Positions 22,976 to 32,956 are shown, counted from the first letter of the stretch. The stretch: 52,605 bases of DNA from Lachnospiraceae bacterium (GCA_021205305.1 JAJPXU010000019.1:1-52605); one strand, 5' to 3'. Notes: generated by a model not told the origin, from the letters alone. Program-made: numbers and translations.

Positions 22976-23816
22976 AACGATTGTCTATTTTAAACATCAT
23001 CCATTCTCTGCCCTGGTGAAATGCCTGGTATGGCTGGCGGCAATCATTACAGCAGTGGTATTGGTATTTATCGTTGGTTTTATTCTGGTTAAGGGTGTGC
23101 CAAACCTGAAACCGAGCCTTTTTGCATTAAAGTATACTTCCGATAATGTTTCGCTGATGCCGGCTCTGATCAATACTCTGATAATAACGGCCCTGGCTCT
23201 GGTAATTGCGGTTCCGGTCGGTATTTTTGCGGCGATCTTTCTGGTGGAATATGCGAAAAAAGGAAGTAAGCTGGTAAGCCTGGTGCGCATCACAGCAGAA
23301 ACGCTTTCCGGCATTCCGTCTATCGTGTTCGGTCTGTTTGGCCTTTTGTTTTTTACAACAACATTAGGCTGGGGGTTTTCTCTGATGTCTGGCGCATTCA
23401 CGCTTGTAATCATGATTCTGCCGCTGATTATGCGTACGACGGAGGAAGCGCTGCTTGCTGTTCCGGATGCTTATCGGGAGGCTTCCTTTGGCGTGGGTGC
23501 CGGTAAGCTGCGCACAATTTTCCGGGTAGTACTTCCGTCTGCTATTCCTGGAATCCTGTCCGGTGTTGTACTTGCTACCGGACGAATTGTCGGTGAGACA
23601 GCGGCATTGCTCTATACAGCGAGTACGGTCGCGCAGGTGCCAAGCACACTCTTCGGCAGTGGGCGTACCCTGGCGGTCCATATGTATGTGCTGTCGAATG
23701 AGGGGCTTCATATGGGTGAGGCTTACGCGACAGCCGTTGTCCTGATTGTGCTGGTTTTGATTCTCAATGGATTGTCATCCCTGTTTGCGGGTATGCTGAT
23801 GAAAGGGCAAAAGTAA
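22968..23816 (+). CDS. pstA: Phosphate ABC transporter permease PstA
   Basis: 282 residues with six membrane segments. It has the TLSGIPSIVFGLFGL segment and the coupling loop TTEEALLAVPDAYREASFGV. It pairs with PstC. AGGAGG lies 9 bases upstream of the ATG, inside pstC. A gap of 123 bases separates it from pstB. Confidence 0.94.
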   Translation: MNKTIVYFKHHPFSALVKCLVWLAAIITAVVLVFIVGFILVKGVPNLKPSLFALKYTSDNVSLMPALINTLIITALALVIAVPVGIFAAIFLVEYAKKGSKLVSLVRITAETLSGIPSIVFGLFGLLFFTTTLGWGFSLMSGAFTLVIMILPLIMRTTEEALLAVPDAYREASFGVGAGKLRTIFRVVLPSAIPGILSGVVLATGRIVGETAALLYTASTVAQVPSTLFGSGRTLAVHMYVLSNEGLHMGEAYATAVVLIVLVLILNGLSSLFAGMLMKGQK

Positions 23817-23939
23817 AAAACAGGTTCGCCAGACTTTAAAGCCGGCAGTGAATTTCCAGATTGGCGGGAGCAAATAGCCGGATACCAAGTGACAGAATAG
23901 AACAGAAACATCGCACAGGAGTGAGAGGAAAAAGATATA

Positions 23940-24689
23940 ATGGGAAAGATAGACATTAAAAACACGGATTTATACTATGGGGATTTCCACGCACTCAAGA
24001 ATATCAATCTTGAAATCCCGGCAAATAAGATTACCGCTTTTATCGGGCCGAGCGGCTGTGGAAAATCGACGCTTTTAAAATCCTTAAACCGCATGAATGA
24101 TCTCGTAGAGGGCTGCAAAATTACGGGAGAGATCACGCTGGACGGGGAAGATATTTACGGAGATATGGATGTCAATCAGCTGAGAAAGCGCGTCGGAATG
24201 GTATTTCAGAAAGCAAATCCGTTTCCGATGAGTATATATGATAATGTGGCGTATGGGCCGAGGACACACGGGATACGCAGCAAGGCGAAGCTGGATGAAA
24301 TTGTGGAAAAAGCGCTGCGGGACGCTGCGATCTGGGATGAGGTCAAGGATCGTCTGAAAAAGAGCGCACTGGGCATGTCCGGCGGGCAGCAGCAGCGGCT
24401 TTGCATTGCGAGGGCACTGGCGGTAGAACCGGAGGTATTGCTGATGGACGAGTCAACCTCTGCTCTGGATCCGATTTCAACATCCAGAATTGAGGACCTG
24501 GTGATTGAACTGAAGGAGAAATATACCATTGCGATGGTAACGCATAATATGCAGCAGGCAGCACGTATTTCAGACAAAACAGCGTTTTTCCTTCTCGGTG
24601 AAATGATTGAGTTTGACGATACCACGACGCTGTTCTCCGTTCCGAAGAACAAAAAAACAGAAGAATATATTACGGGGAGGTTTGGCTGA
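23940..24689 (+). CDS. pstB: Phosphate ABC transporter ATPase PstB
   Basis: 249 residues, the usual PstB length. Walker A is GPSGCGKST (about 32-40), the signature is [15 protein letters not shown] and Walker B is [12 protein letters not shown]. The segment [20 protein letters not shown] is typical of PstB. It drives phosphate import through PstCA. It is 2 bases from phoU, so the two are one translational unit. Confidence 0.95.
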   Translation: MGKIDIKNTDLYYGDFHALKNINLEIPANKITAFIGPSGCGKSTLLKSLNRMNDLVEGCKITGEITLDGEDIYGDMDVNQLRKRVGMVFQKANPFPMSIYDNVAYGPRTHGIRSKAKLDEIVEKALRDAAIWDEVKDRLKKSALGMSGGQQQRLCIARALAVEPEVLLMDESTSALDPISTSRIEDLVIELKEKYTIAMVTHNMQQAARISDKTAFFLLGEMIEFDDTTTLFSVPKNKKTEEYITGRFG

Positions 24690-24691
24690 TT

Positions 24692-25378
24692 ATGAGAGAT
24701 CGATTTGTAGAAAAACTGGACCAGCTGCAAAAAGAGCTGCTTGAGATGGGAATGCTTTGCGAAGAGGCGATTATGAAGACCTACCGTCTGCTTGTTTCGA
24801 CAGAGAACCGTGAGGAGACGGCGGAGGAGATAGATCATCTGGAAAATGAGATTGACGGGAAGGAACAGGGGATAGAGAGTATCTGTCTGCAGCTTCTTTT
24901 GCGGCAGCAGCCGGTGGCGTCTGATCTGCGCCGGATCTCGGCCGCGATGAAGATGATCACGGATCTGGAGCGTATCGGCGATCAGGCGACGGATATCGCG
25001 GAGATTATGAAGACCGGCAGCATTGATGTGCCGGTAAAGGGTGTGGCAATCGCGCAGATGGCGGAGTTCACGGTCAGTATGGTAAATAAGAGTGTGGAGG
25101 CATACGTAAACCGTGATCTGGAGCTTTCACGGGAAGTGATTGATAGCGACGACCAGCTTGACGCTATGTTCCTGGATGTGAGAAAAACGCTGACAGATCC
25201 GAATATTAATGAAACATTTAATAATGACCAGATTCTGGATCTTCTGATGATTGCAAAATATTATGAACGAATCGGCGACCATGCGACAAACATTGGTGAA
25301 TGGGTAGAATTTTCACTGACCGGGGTACACAGGCAGGGGAAAAAGGTGTATAATGTGTTTGGTGCGTATGCGAAGTAA
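24692..25378 (+). CDS. phoU: Phosphate regulatory protein PhoU
   Basis: 228 residues, all helical, with the two PhoU three-helix repeats. Metal-binding E/D-x-x-x-D motifs appear as DLERIGDQATDIAE (first repeat) and YYERIGDHATNIGEWVEF (second repeat). PhoU damps Pst uptake and keeps the PhoR-type kinase in its non-signalling state when phosphate is plentiful. It ends 21 bases before the response regulator. Confidence 0.93.
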   Translation: MRDRFVEKLDQLQKELLEMGMLCEEAIMKTYRLLVSTENREETAEEIDHLENEIDGKEQGIESICLQLLLRQQPVASDLRRISAAMKMITDLERIGDQATDIAEIMKTGSIDVPVKGVAIAQMAEFTVSMVNKSVEAYVNRDLELSREVIDSDDQLDAMFLDVRKTLTDPNINETFNNDQILDLLMIAKYYERIGDHATNIGEWVEFSLTGVHRQGKKVYNVFGAYAK

Positions 25379-25399
25379 AAGAAAGTGGGGAGGTAGTAC

Positions 25400-26080
25400 G
25401 TGGCGCTGATTTATATTGTGGAAGATGATGAGAATATTAAAGAGATTGAGATGTTTGCTCTTAAGAATACGGGGTATGAGGTGCAGGGGTTTGACTGTGC
25501 CTCTGCTTTTTATGCCAGGCTGAAGGAGCGGCTGCCGTCGCTGGTGCTGCTGGATGTTATGCTGCCGGATGAGGATGGGCTGGAGATTGTGAAGAAGCTG
25601 CGGTATTCGGCGCGGACGCGCCGGATTCCGATTATTCTGGTGACGGCGAAGACGACGGAGTTGGATAAGGTGAAGGGGCTGGATATTGGGGCGGATGATT
25701 ATATTACGAAGCCATTTGGTGTGATGGAACTGATTTCGCGGGTGAAGGCGCTGATGCGCCGCACACAGGATATGCAGGAGGAACGGCTGATCCGACTGGC
25801 TTCGATTTTTATGGATGATGAGAAGCGGGCGGTGTTTGTGGATGATGTGCCGGTGGAGCTGACGTTTAAGGAGTATGAGCTGCTGAAGCTGCTTCTTTTG
25901 AATGCGGGGATTGTGGTTTCGCGGGATATGATTCTGGATCGCGTGTGGGGGACGGATTTTGAGGGAGAGTCGAGGACACTGGATATGCATATAAAGACAC
26001 TGCGGCAGAAGCTGGGTACGGCCGGGACGATGATACGGACGGTGCGCAATGTCGGTTATATACTGAATGATGAAAAATGA
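25400..26080 (+). CDS. OmpR/PhoB-type response regulator
   Basis: 226 residues. The receiver domain has the acidic pair in IVEDDENI, the phosphorylated Asp in LVLLDVMLPDEDG and the Lys in ITKPFG. The C-terminal winged helix begins near RLASIFMDDEKRAVF and contains LTFKEYELLKLLLL and RTLDMHIKTLRQKLG. The start is GTG 25400 after GGGAGG. Its place behind phoU, with a Pho box at pstS, makes it the likely PhoP/PhoB regulator of the operon. Codon use here is richer in G-ending codons than in the flanking genes. Confidence 0.92.
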   Translation: MALIYIVEDDENIKEIEMFALKNTGYEVQGFDCASAFYARLKERLPSLVLLDVMLPDEDGLEIVKKLRYSARTRRIPIILVTAKTTELDKVKGLDIGADDYITKPFGVMELISRVKALMRRTQDMQEERLIRLASIFMDDEKRAVFVDDVPVELTFKEYELLKLLLLNAGIVVSRDMILDRVWGTDFEGESRTLDMHIKTLRQKLGTAGTMIRTVRNVGYILNDEK

Positions 26081-26088
26081 TCGCTACT

Positions 26089-26122
26089 GTTCACAACCCT
26101 CGTCGGATAGCCGGCGAACAGG
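26089..26122. repeat. Palindromic element, left-end form
   Basis: It begins GCTACTGTTCACAACCC, close to the left end of the 18751 element. CTGTTC (26092-26097) pairs with GAACAG (26117-26122) around a CGTCGG-ATAG-CCGGCG hairpin. It separates the response regulator from its kinase. Confidence 0.5.
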
Positions 26123-26195
26123 TGAAATGCGTAAAAATCCGGTGCAAGCTGCCGTAAAGTGCAGCCGGAAAGGGCCGGGAGTGGGGTGAAATGGC

Positions 26196-27518
26196 ATGAA
26201 AAAGAAAATCAATATCTGTCTGATTTCAACGGTTTTTGTGACGCTTGTGGCAACGCTTTTGATAGCGGTTGCCATTTTTCGTAATATGTATAAGGAACAG
26301 GTGCTTTCGGAAATGCGGACATACGCAGCCCTGATCAGCAGCCTTTCGACTTCGGCAGAGGAACTGGAAGCGCAGTATACGGAGGATGTGGCGGGACTTC
26401 GCGTCACACTGATTGATGAAAATGGGGAAGTGGAATACGACAGTGATGTGAGCGGTACGCTGGAGAATCACGCGGATCGGGAAGAAGTGAAAGAGGCGGA
26501 AGAGGAGGGAGAAGGATGGACGATCCGGTATTCCGATTCTCTGAACAGCGAGATGTATTATTACGCCGTGGAACTGGATGACGGCTCAATTTTGCGGATC
26601 AGCCGGGAGGAAGCGAGTATCTGGGGAATTTTCACGAATACGCTGAAAGGAATTTTCGGGGTAGGACTGATTATGCTTCTGGTATGTATGATTTTGTCAC
26701 GACGGATTACCGCAGGGATTGTAAATCCAATCGAGAAGATGGCTTCTAATATTGACAGTGCCGGTACGGAAGGAATTTATGAAGAACTGATTCCTTTTGT
26801 CACGACGATCCGCAAACAGCATGAGGATATCATGAAAAGCGCGAAGATGCGCCAGGAATTTACAGCGAATGTTTCGCATGAACTGAAAACTCCTCTGACT
26901 TCCATCTCAGGATATGCGGAATTGATTGAGACAGGGATTGCAGGCGAAAAAGAAATACAGCATTTTGCCCATGAGATTCATCGCAGCGCACAGAGGCTGC
27001 TGACGCTGATCAATGATATCATTAAATTATCGGAGCTTGACGCGGATAAGATGGACATTGCTACGGCAGATGTGGATCTTTACGCGGCAGCACAGGCGTG
27101 TGTGGAATCGATCAGCCTGAATGCGAAAAAGCAGGGAATCCATATACGCTGCGTTGGCCAGCCGATTATGATCAGGGGTGATAAAAATATGATTGATGAA
27201 CTGCTCTATAATCTCTGTGACAACGCGATCCGCTATAATCGGCCCGACGGCACGGTGACGGTGACCATTGGAGAGCGAGCCGGACGTGCAATGCTGTCTG
27301 TGAAGGATACTGGCATCGGGATTCCCAAGGAGAGCCAGGAACGCGTTTTTGAACGCTTTTACTGCGTGGATAAGAGCCGCTCCAAAAATACAGGCGGTAC
27401 CGGACTGGGGCTTGCGATCGTAAAGCATATTGTTGCGCAGCATCACGCGGAGATTGAGCTGGAGAGCAAGGTCGGAGTTGGAACGGATATTACCGTATTG
27501 TTTGATAAAGCCATATAA
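26196..27518 (+). CDS. PhoR-type sensor histidine kinase
   Basis: 440 residues. There are two membrane segments (about 9-28 and 148-168) with an external sensor domain of some 120 residues that contains an acidic EVKEAEEEGEG stretch. The HisKA domain has NVSHELKTPLTSISGYAELI, with the phosphorylated His. The HATPase domain has the N box LLYNLCDNAIRYN, then DTGIGIP and GTGLGLAIVKHIV. It should phosphorylate the response regulator upstream, from which it is separated by 115 bases holding a palindromic element. GGGGTGAAATGGC precedes the ATG. Confidence 0.92.
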   Translation: MKKKINICLISTVFVTLVATLLIAVAIFRNMYKEQVLSEMRTYAALISSLSTSAEELEAQYTEDVAGLRVTLIDENGEVEYDSDVSGTLENHADREEVKEAEEEGEGWTIRYSDSLNSEMYYYAVELDDGSILRISREEASIWGIFTNTLKGIFGVGLIMLLVCMILSRRITAGIVNPIEKMASNIDSAGTEGIYEELIPFVTTIRKQHEDIMKSAKMRQEFTANVSHELKTPLTSISGYAELIETGIAGEKEIQHFAHEIHRSAQRLLTLINDIIKLSELDADKMDIATADVDLYAAAQACVESISLNAKKQGIHIRCVGQPIMIRGDKNMIDELLYNLCDNAIRYNRPDGTVTVTIGERAGRAMLSVKDTGIGIPKESQERVFERFYCVDKSRSKNTGGTGLGLAIVKHIVAQHHAEIELESKVGVGTDITVLFDKAI

Positions 27519-27541
27519 GTGATTTGTGTGTGGCAGAATAT

Positions 27542-27580
27542 CGGGATGTGGCGCGAAAACCAGCGTACATCCCGGTTTTT
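27542..27580 (+). terminator. Terminator of the phosphate operon
   Basis: CGGGATGT (27542-27549) pairs with ACATCCCG (27567-27574), followed by GTTTTTATTATTTT. Confidence 0.75.
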
Positions 27581-27604
27581 ATTATTTTCTTAAGATTCCC
27601 ATAC

Positions 27605-27633
27605 TTGACTATTCCTGCCAAATGGTGCAAGAT
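27605..27633 (+). promoter_or_regulatory. Weak promoter of the L,D-transpeptidase gene
   Basis: TTGACT (27605-27610), 17 bases, CAAGAT (27628-27633). The -35 box is good; the -10 box is poor. Confidence 0.4.
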
Positions 27634-27664
27634 ATGAGAATGACAGGAAGGTAAGGGGATTTTC

Positions 27665-29095
27665 ATGGAAAAAAAACATAAGGGTTTACGAATTGCAATT
27701 GTACTCATTGTTCTTGTGCTGCTGGCAGGGCTTGGCGGAGCAGGCTATTATCTGTACCGGCAGGCGAACAGCGGACTGTTCTTTGAAGAGACGACATTGA
27801 ATGGATATGATGTGTCTGAGATGACCAGCGATGAGGTGTTTCAGATGCTGAAAACAGACTACAGTGCGCCGACGCTGACGATCATGGAGGGAGATGAAGC
27901 TGCGCTGACGCTGACTCTGGAGCAGATGGGGTATACGATTGATGAGGCGGCATTGCTCTCTGATATTCGGGCATGCATGCGTGAGCAGAACCAGGATCTG
28001 CTGAACAGTCTTTACCAGGGTAATGCGTTTGAGGTAGAAGTGTCGTTTGACTTTGATGAGAATGTTTTTCTGTCAGCGGTGACATCTGCGAATTTTGCTT
28101 CCGCGCGTACGCAGAGCATTGACGCGACATTGGAGTATGACGGAACTGAGTATTATATTGAGTCAGAAGTCTATGGCACGGAGTTCGATGACGCGGATCT
28201 GCAGGTGATGGTGAAAGACTTTGTAGATAATCTGGTGGCGGAAGACCGGCCGCAGGAGGATGCGGTGCTTACCTTGCCGGATTCCTTCTATTATTTGCCG
28301 GCTGTTACGCAGGAGGACCTGGATATGAATTCTCTGATGGATATCTACAATTCCTACTGCAAAGCGGTGATTACACTGACGTTCGGGGAAGAAACGGTCA
28401 CTCTGGACTGGTCTACGATCCAGGACTGGATTCTCATAGACGGAGAGCTTGCCTCGATTGATGAAGAGCAGGTGGAAAATTTTGTCTATAATCTGGCCGC
28501 AACCTACAATACCCTATATTTGCCGCGTACATTTACGACGAGTAATGGGAATACGATTACGTACGAGAGCAGCGATTACGGTTATCAGATTGACCAGAGC
28601 GGTGAGGCGGAACAGCTGATCGCGGACATTACGTCAAATACGGAGGTGACCCGCGAACCGGTTTATTCTACAAAAGGCCGTACACGCAATGGTATAGACG
28701 ACATCTGCGGTACGTATGTGGAAGTTGATTTGACGAGCCAGCATATCTGGTATTATAAGAATGGTGAACTGATTGTGGAGAGCGACTGTGTCACAGGCAA
28801 GCCGACGGAAGACAGGGAGACGGCTACCGGTGTCTTTATGATTCCGTACAAGCAGACAAATGTCACCTTAAGCGGCGGCTCCGGTTCCAGTGCCTGGGAG
28901 ACGGATGTGACCTACTGGATGCCGTTTCATGACGGGCAGGGGCTGCACGACGCTACCTGGCGTTCTTCTTTTGGCGGTACCATTTATCAGACCAATGGTT
29001 CGCATGGCTGTGTGAACCTGCCGTATGCTGTGGCGGAGACAATCTATAATGAAATGGAAGAACGCACACCGATCTTTTTGTATAAAACGGAATAG
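27665..29095 (+). CDS. L,D-transpeptidase with VanW-like peptidoglycan-binding domain
   Basis: 476 residues. A short cytosolic start, one membrane anchor (about 10-33), then an extracellular region of about 310 residues with the PG_binding_4 (VanW-like) fold, including the GYDVSEMTSDEVFQML opening. The C-terminal YkuD domain has the catalytic SHGCVNLP (Cys near 453) and an upstream His. Such enzymes form 3-3 cross-links in peptidoglycan or attach proteins to it. It is a single gene between the Pho operon and ribonuclease Y. ATG 27665 is preceded by AAGGGGATTTTC. Confidence 0.92.
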   Translation: MEKKHKGLRIAIVLIVLVLLAGLGGAGYYLYRQANSGLFFEETTLNGYDVSEMTSDEVFQMLKTDYSAPTLTIMEGDEAALTLTLEQMGYTIDEAALLSDIRACMREQNQDLLNSLYQGNAFEVEVSFDFDENVFLSAVTSANFASARTQSIDATLEYDGTEYYIESEVYGTEFDDADLQVMVKDFVDNLVAEDRPQEDAVLTLPDSFYYLPAVTQEDLDMNSLMDIYNSYCKAVITLTFGEETVTLDWSTIQDWILIDGELASIDEEQVENFVYNLAATYNTLYLPRTFTTSNGNTITYESSDYGYQIDQSGEAEQLIADITSNTEVTREPVYSTKGRTRNGIDDICGTYVEVDLTSQHIWYYKNGELIVESDCVTGKPTEDRETATGVFMIPYKQTNVTLSGGSGSSAWETDVTYWMPFHDGQGLHDATWRSSFGGTIYQTNGSHGCVNLPYAVAETIYNEMEERTPIFLYKTE

Positions 29096-29136
29096 CGCTG
29101 TTATCGGCTAAATTTGCGAAAACGTTTCAGAATTGC

Positions 29137-29165
29137 TTGACACATTTGTAAAAACAGTATAAAAT
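29137..29165 (+). promoter_or_regulatory. Promoter of the ribonuclease Y gene
   Basis: Consensus TTGACA (29137-29142), 17 bases, TAAAAT (29160-29165). AAGGAGGTG lies before the GTG start. Confidence 0.75.
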
Positions 29166-29244
29166 TAAGGCGTTGTCTGGTCGTCTGTCTGTGGCAGGAC
29201 AGGTGAGACTGTGAACAATGAAAAATGAATAAGGAGGTGCTCCT

Positions 29245-30798
29245 GTGCCTACAGTAATTACAATTGCTGTTGTAATTGTACTGGTTCTGGTGGCAGTCGC
29301 GATATCCTCCCTTGTCTCCGTCAATTATTACAAGAAGACGACGGAAGCAAAGCTCGGCAGTGCTGAGGAAAAGGCAAGGCAGATTATTGACGATGCACTG
29401 AAGGCTGCAGAGTCGAAGAAACGTGAAGCACTTCTGGAAGCGAAGGAAGAATCTTTGAAGACGAAAAATGAGTTGGAAAAAGAGTCGAGAGAGCGCAGAA
29501 CAGAATTGCAGCGTTACGAGAAGCACGTCCTGTCGAAGGAAGAAAGCGTGGACAGGAAAGCGGACGCTCTGGAACGCCGGGAATCAGGAATTACAGCCAG
29601 GGAAGAAGAGTTAAAGAAGAAGACCGCAGAAGTAGACAAGCTTCGGGACCAGCGTCTGACTGAACTCGAGAGAATCTCAGGACTTACCTCTGAACAAGCA
29701 AAAGAATATCTTTTAAAAACTGTTGAAGATGAAGTAAAAATTGATACTGCGAAGCTCTACAGGGAACTGGAGAGCCAGGCAAAAGAAGAAGCTGGGAAAA
29801 AGGCAAAGGAATATGTGGTTACGGCGATTCAGAAATGTGCCGCTGACCATGTTGCGGAGACAACGATCTCTGTGGTTCAGTTGCCGAGCGACGAGATGAA
29901 GGGCAGGATTATCGGACGTGAAGGAAGAAATATCCGTACACTGGAGACATTGACGGGTGTGGATCTCATCATTGATGATACGCCGGAAGCTGTCATCCTG
30001 TCAGCATTTGACCCGATCAGAAGAGAAGTAGCGAGAATTGCACTTGAGAAGCTGATCGTAGATGGCCGTATCCACCCGGCCAGAATTGAAGAAATGGTGG
30101 AAAAGGCGCAACGTGAAGTGGAGACGATTATCCGCGAAGAAGGAGAAGCTGCCGCGCTGGAAGTTGGTGTACATGGCATTCATCCTGAGCTGATACGTCT
30201 GCTGGGCAGAATGAAATACAGGACCAGCTATGGTCAGAACGCACTGAAGCATTCGATTGAGGTGGCACAGCTTTCCGGGCTGCTTGCCGGTGAAGTTGGT
30301 GTAGATGTGAGAATGGCTAAGCGTGCGGGTTTATTGCATGATATTGGCAAATCCATCGACCATGATATGGAAGGCTCTCATGTACAGATCGGAGCGGAAC
30401 TTTGCAGGAAATACAAAGAATCCCCGATTGTCATCAATGCCGTAGAGTCTCATCATGGAGATGTAGAACCAGAATCACTGATCGCCTGCATTGTACAGGC
30501 TGCGGATACGATTTCGGCAGCCCGTCCGGGAGCACGTCGTGAGACTCTGGAAACATATACAAACAGATTAAAACAGTTAGAAGATATTACGAACACCTTT
30601 AAGGGTGTGGAGAAATCCTTTGCTATTCAGGCAGGTAGGGAAATACGTGTTATGGTCGTGCCGGATCAGGTAAACGACGCAGGTATGGCGCTTCTCGCGA
30701 GAGAGATTGCCAAACGGATTGAGGCAGAACTCGAATATCCGGGGCAGATCAAAGTGAGTGTGATTCGCGAGAGCAGAGCGGTTGATTACGCGAAGTAA
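29245..30798 (+). CDS. rny: Ribonuclease Y
   Basis: 517 residues, the standard length. One N-terminal membrane anchor is followed by a long coiled coil rich in Lys and Glu (about 35-180), a KH RNA-binding domain with [15 protein letters not shown] (about 217) and an HD domain with [12 protein letters not shown] (about 363). It is the membrane-bound endonuclease that starts mRNA decay in Gram-positive bacteria. The start is GTG 29245, with a strong AAGGAGG 7 bases or so upstream. It is monocistronic, with its own promoter and terminator. Confidence 0.96.
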   Translation: MPTVITIAVVIVLVLVAVAISSLVSVNYYKKTTEAKLGSAEEKARQIIDDALKAAESKKREALLEAKEESLKTKNELEKESRERRTELQRYEKHVLSKEESVDRKADALERRESGITAREEELKKKTAEVDKLRDQRLTELERISGLTSEQAKEYLLKTVEDEVKIDTAKLYRELESQAKEEAGKKAKEYVVTAIQKCAADHVAETTISVVQLPSDEMKGRIIGREGRNIRTLETLTGVDLIIDDTPEAVILSAFDPIRREVARIALEKLIVDGRIHPARIEEMVEKAQREVETIIREEGEAAALEVGVHGIHPELIRLLGRMKYRTSYGQNALKHSIEVAQLSGLLAGEVGVDVRMAKRAGLLHDIGKSIDHDMEGSHVQIGAELCRKYKESPIVINAVESHHGDVEPESLIACIVQAADTISAARPGARRETLETYTNRLKQLEDITNTFKGVEKSFAIQAGREIRVMVVPDQVNDAGMALLAREIAKRIEAELEYPGQIKVSVIRESRAVDYAK

Positions 30799-30820
30799 AA
30801 GACAGACAAAGGAAAATTTG

Positions 30821-30857
30821 CCGCAGGGAAGAAGTTGTTTCCCTGCGGTTTTTCTTT
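30821..30857 (+). terminator. Terminator of the ribonuclease Y gene
   Basis: CCGCAGGGAA (30821-30830) pairs with TTCCCTGCGG (30839-30848), followed by TTTTTCTTTC. Confidence 0.85.
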
Positions 30858-30906
30858 CTCAATTTCTAAAAAATTATTAAGCTTTTGTGAGAAAATCCAC
30901 ATTTAC

Positions 30907-30935
30907 TTGCACACTTTTGCGGGTTGTAGTACAAT
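30907..30935 (+). promoter_or_regulatory. Promoter of the polysaccharide locus
   Basis: TTGCAC (30907-30912), 17 bases, TACAAT (30930-30935). It lies 199 bases before the first gene. The palindromic element at 30940-31074 fills most of the leader. Confidence 0.65.
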
Positions 30936-30939
30936 ACTG

Positions 30940-31074
30940 ATAACTATTCAGGACAGTACTTCGCACTTGCTGCGAAGTACGTAAGAAAACATATATTGAA
31001 CAGGGAAAAGCCCCATCGCGAAGCGATTTCAAATGGGCTTTTCCCTCGTAACTGTGAGGGTACCGAACAGTTAC
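30940..31074. repeat. Palindromic element, long form with terminal inverted repeats
   Basis: The left end TAACTATTC (30940-30948 region) is matched by GAACAGTTA at the right end, with one mismatch. Hairpin 1: GTACTTCGCA/TGCGAAGTAC (30956-30965, 30971-30980), loop CTTGC. A linker with AAGAAAACATATATTGAACA follows. Hairpin 2: AGGGAAAAGCCC/GGGCTTTTCCCT (31002-31013, 31035-31046) with an inner ATCGC-GAA-GCGAT. A third stem GTAACTGT/ACAGTTAC closes it (31048-31055, 31067-31074). It lies in the 5' leader of the polysaccharide operon. Confidence 0.7.
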
Positions 31075-31133
31075 CAATGTTGTAATAATCCAGAACAGCA
31101 TCGAAACAAAAAACTATCCGGGAGGATTTTATT

Positions 31134-32030
31134 ATGAAAGGCATTATTCTGGCGGGCGGTTCAGGAACTCGCCTTTATCCGTTAACGAAGGTTACGAGTA
31201 AACAGCTGCTTCCTATTTATGATAAACCAATGATTTATTATCCGATGTCGGTACTGATGAACGCTGGCATCCGTGATATTCTGATTATTTCGACACCAAT
31301 GGATACCCCTCGGTTTGAAGCACTTTTGGGGGATGGACATCAGTTTGGCGTGCATTTGTCCTATGCCGTGCAGCCTAGTCCGGACGGGCTGGCACAGGCC
31401 TTTATTATAGGTGCAGATTTTATCGGAGATGATACCGTAGCGATGGTTTTGGGAGATAATATTTTTGCCGGCCACGGACTGAAAAAACGTCTGAAAGCTG
31501 CTGTGGAAAATGCCGAGAGCGGCAAGGGAGCGACTGTCTTTGGGTACTATGTCGATGATCCGGAACGTTTTGGTATTGTGGAGTTTAACAAAGAGGGCCT
31601 GGCGGTTTCGATCGAGGAGAAGCCGGAGCATCCAAAGAGCAATTACTGTGTGACCGGATTGTACTTTTATGACAATAAAGTCGTGGACTACGCGAAAAAT
31701 CTGCAGCCGTCCGCAAGAGGTGAACTGGAAATCACGGATTTGAATCGCATCTATCTGGATGCGGGCGATCTGAATGTTGAACTCCTCGGACAGGGCTTCA
31801 CCTGGCTGGATACCGGTACACACGAGAGTCTTGTGGAAGCGACCAATTTTGTGAAAACCATGGAAGATCATCAGCACAGGAAGATTGCCTGCCTCGAAGA
31901 GATTGCGTATCTCAATGGCTGGATTACCCGTGAGGAAGTGCTGGAGATTTACCAGGAATTGAAGAAAAACCAGTATGGCCAGTACCTGATGGATGTTTTG
32001 GAAGGAAAGTATCTGGACGCGCTGCATTGA
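31134..32030 (+). CDS. rfbA: Glucose-1-phosphate thymidylyltransferase
   Basis: 298 residues, close to the usual RmlA length. It begins [20 protein letters not shown], the nucleotide-binding loop, followed by [20 protein letters not shown]. The metal-binding LGDN is near residue 107. It makes dTDP-glucose from glucose-1-phosphate and dTTP, the first step to dTDP-rhamnose. The rfbB, rfbC and rfbD partners are not in this window. First gene of the polysaccharide locus; GGGAGG precedes the ATG. Confidence 0.95.
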   Translation: MKGIILAGGSGTRLYPLTKVTSKQLLPIYDKPMIYYPMSVLMNAGIRDILIISTPMDTPRFEALLGDGHQFGVHLSYAVQPSPDGLAQAFIIGADFIGDDTVAMVLGDNIFAGHGLKKRLKAAVENAESGKGATVFGYYVDDPERFGIVEFNKEGLAVSIEEKPEHPKSNYCVTGLYFYDNKVVDYAKNLQPSARGELEITDLNRIYLDAGDLNVELLGQGFTWLDTGTHESLVEATNFVKTMEDHQHRKIACLEEIAYLNGWITREEVLEIYQELKKNQYGQYLMDVLEGKYLDALH

Positions 32031-32106
32031 AAGGCTGCGGCTGCTCATAATTACGTTCTGAGAAAAAAGAGAAAAAGGTCTGGCCGGAAGGGGTCGGAAC
32101 CTGGAC

Positions 32107-32934
32107 ATGAGAGTGAGTAGAATGAAGAAACATACATTTGTAATCTGCGCGTACAAAGAAAGCCCGTATCTTGAGGAATGTATCCGCTCTCTGCGGGCGC
32201 AGACCGTGAAAAGCCACATGATTATGGTGACTTCCACGCCGAATGACTATATCAAAGGCATGGCAGAGAAATACCAGATCCCGTATTATATCAATAAGGG
32301 AAAAGGCGGTATCACACAGGACTGGAATTTCGGCTACGCAAAAGCCGGCGGGGGCTATATTACAATCGCGCATCAGGATGATGTTTATGAGAAAACATAC
32401 CTTGCGCGGGCGCTGAACGCGCTCACGTCAGCGAAAAAGCCGCTGATTTATTTTTGCGATTATTACGAAATTCGGAATGGAGAGAAGGTATATCAAAATC
32501 GCCTGTTAAAAGTGAAACGGCTGATGCTTCTCCCGCTTCGGGTTCCCTGTTTTAAAAATTCGGTGTGGGTTCGCAGGCGAATTTTATCTTTTGGGACGCC
32601 GATTTGCTGTCCCTCCGTGTGTTATGCGTCCGAAAATCTCCCGGAGGTGATTTTTCGGAATCATTACAAAGCCTGTGAGGACTGGGAAGCCTGGGAATCC
32701 ATTTCGAAACGGAAAGGGGCCTTTCTCTATGACCCCAGGCCTCTGATGGGGCATAGAATCCATGCGGATTCGGAGACATCTTCTGCCATTGGGGAGCATA
32801 AGCGAACGGATGAGGAGTATGAGATGTTCCGGAAGTTCTGGCCGGATGGGCTGGCCCGGCTGCTTGGGCGGCTGTACGCGACCAGCCAGAATTCCAATCA
32901 GGTGCAGGAAACGCCTGCCGGAAAGAAGCGATGA
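32107..32934 (+). CDS. Family 2-like glycosyltransferase
   Basis: Up to 275 residues; an in-frame ATG at 32122 (MKKHTFVICAYKESPYLEEC) fits the family N-terminus better and is the likelier start. The GT-A fold shows CAYKESPYLEECIRSL and a metal-binding segment IAHQDDVYE. A TQDWNFGYAKAGG segment lies before it. The sugar and acceptor are unknown. It is cytosolic, 22 bases before the next glycosyltransferase, and forms a unit with it. Confidence 0.82.
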   Translation: MRVSRMKKHTFVICAYKESPYLEECIRSLRAQTVKSHMIMVTSTPNDYIKGMAEKYQIPYYINKGKGGITQDWNFGYAKAGGGYITIAHQDDVYEKTYLARALNALTSAKKPLIYFCDYYEIRNGEKVYQNRLLKVKRLMLLPLRVPCFKNSVWVRRRILSFGTPICCPSVCYASENLPEVIFRNHYKACEDWEAWESISKRKGAFLYDPRPLMGHRIHADSETSSAIGEHKRTDEEYEMFRKFWPDGLARLLGRLYATSQNSNQVQETPAGKKR

Positions 32935-32956
32935 TATAGATGTGGAGCACTGACAG

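Noticed and set aside
25400-26080. Recent horizontal transfer of the response regulator because of its G-rich third codon positions
   Set aside because: It lies in a coherent pst-pho operon; codon bias over one gene is weak evidence.
31182-32237. Long minus-strand open frame (351 codons) opposite rfbA
   Set aside because: Its length is due to the codon use of rfbA. The protein is rich in His, Gln, Ile and Phe without any domain and has no ribosome binding site.
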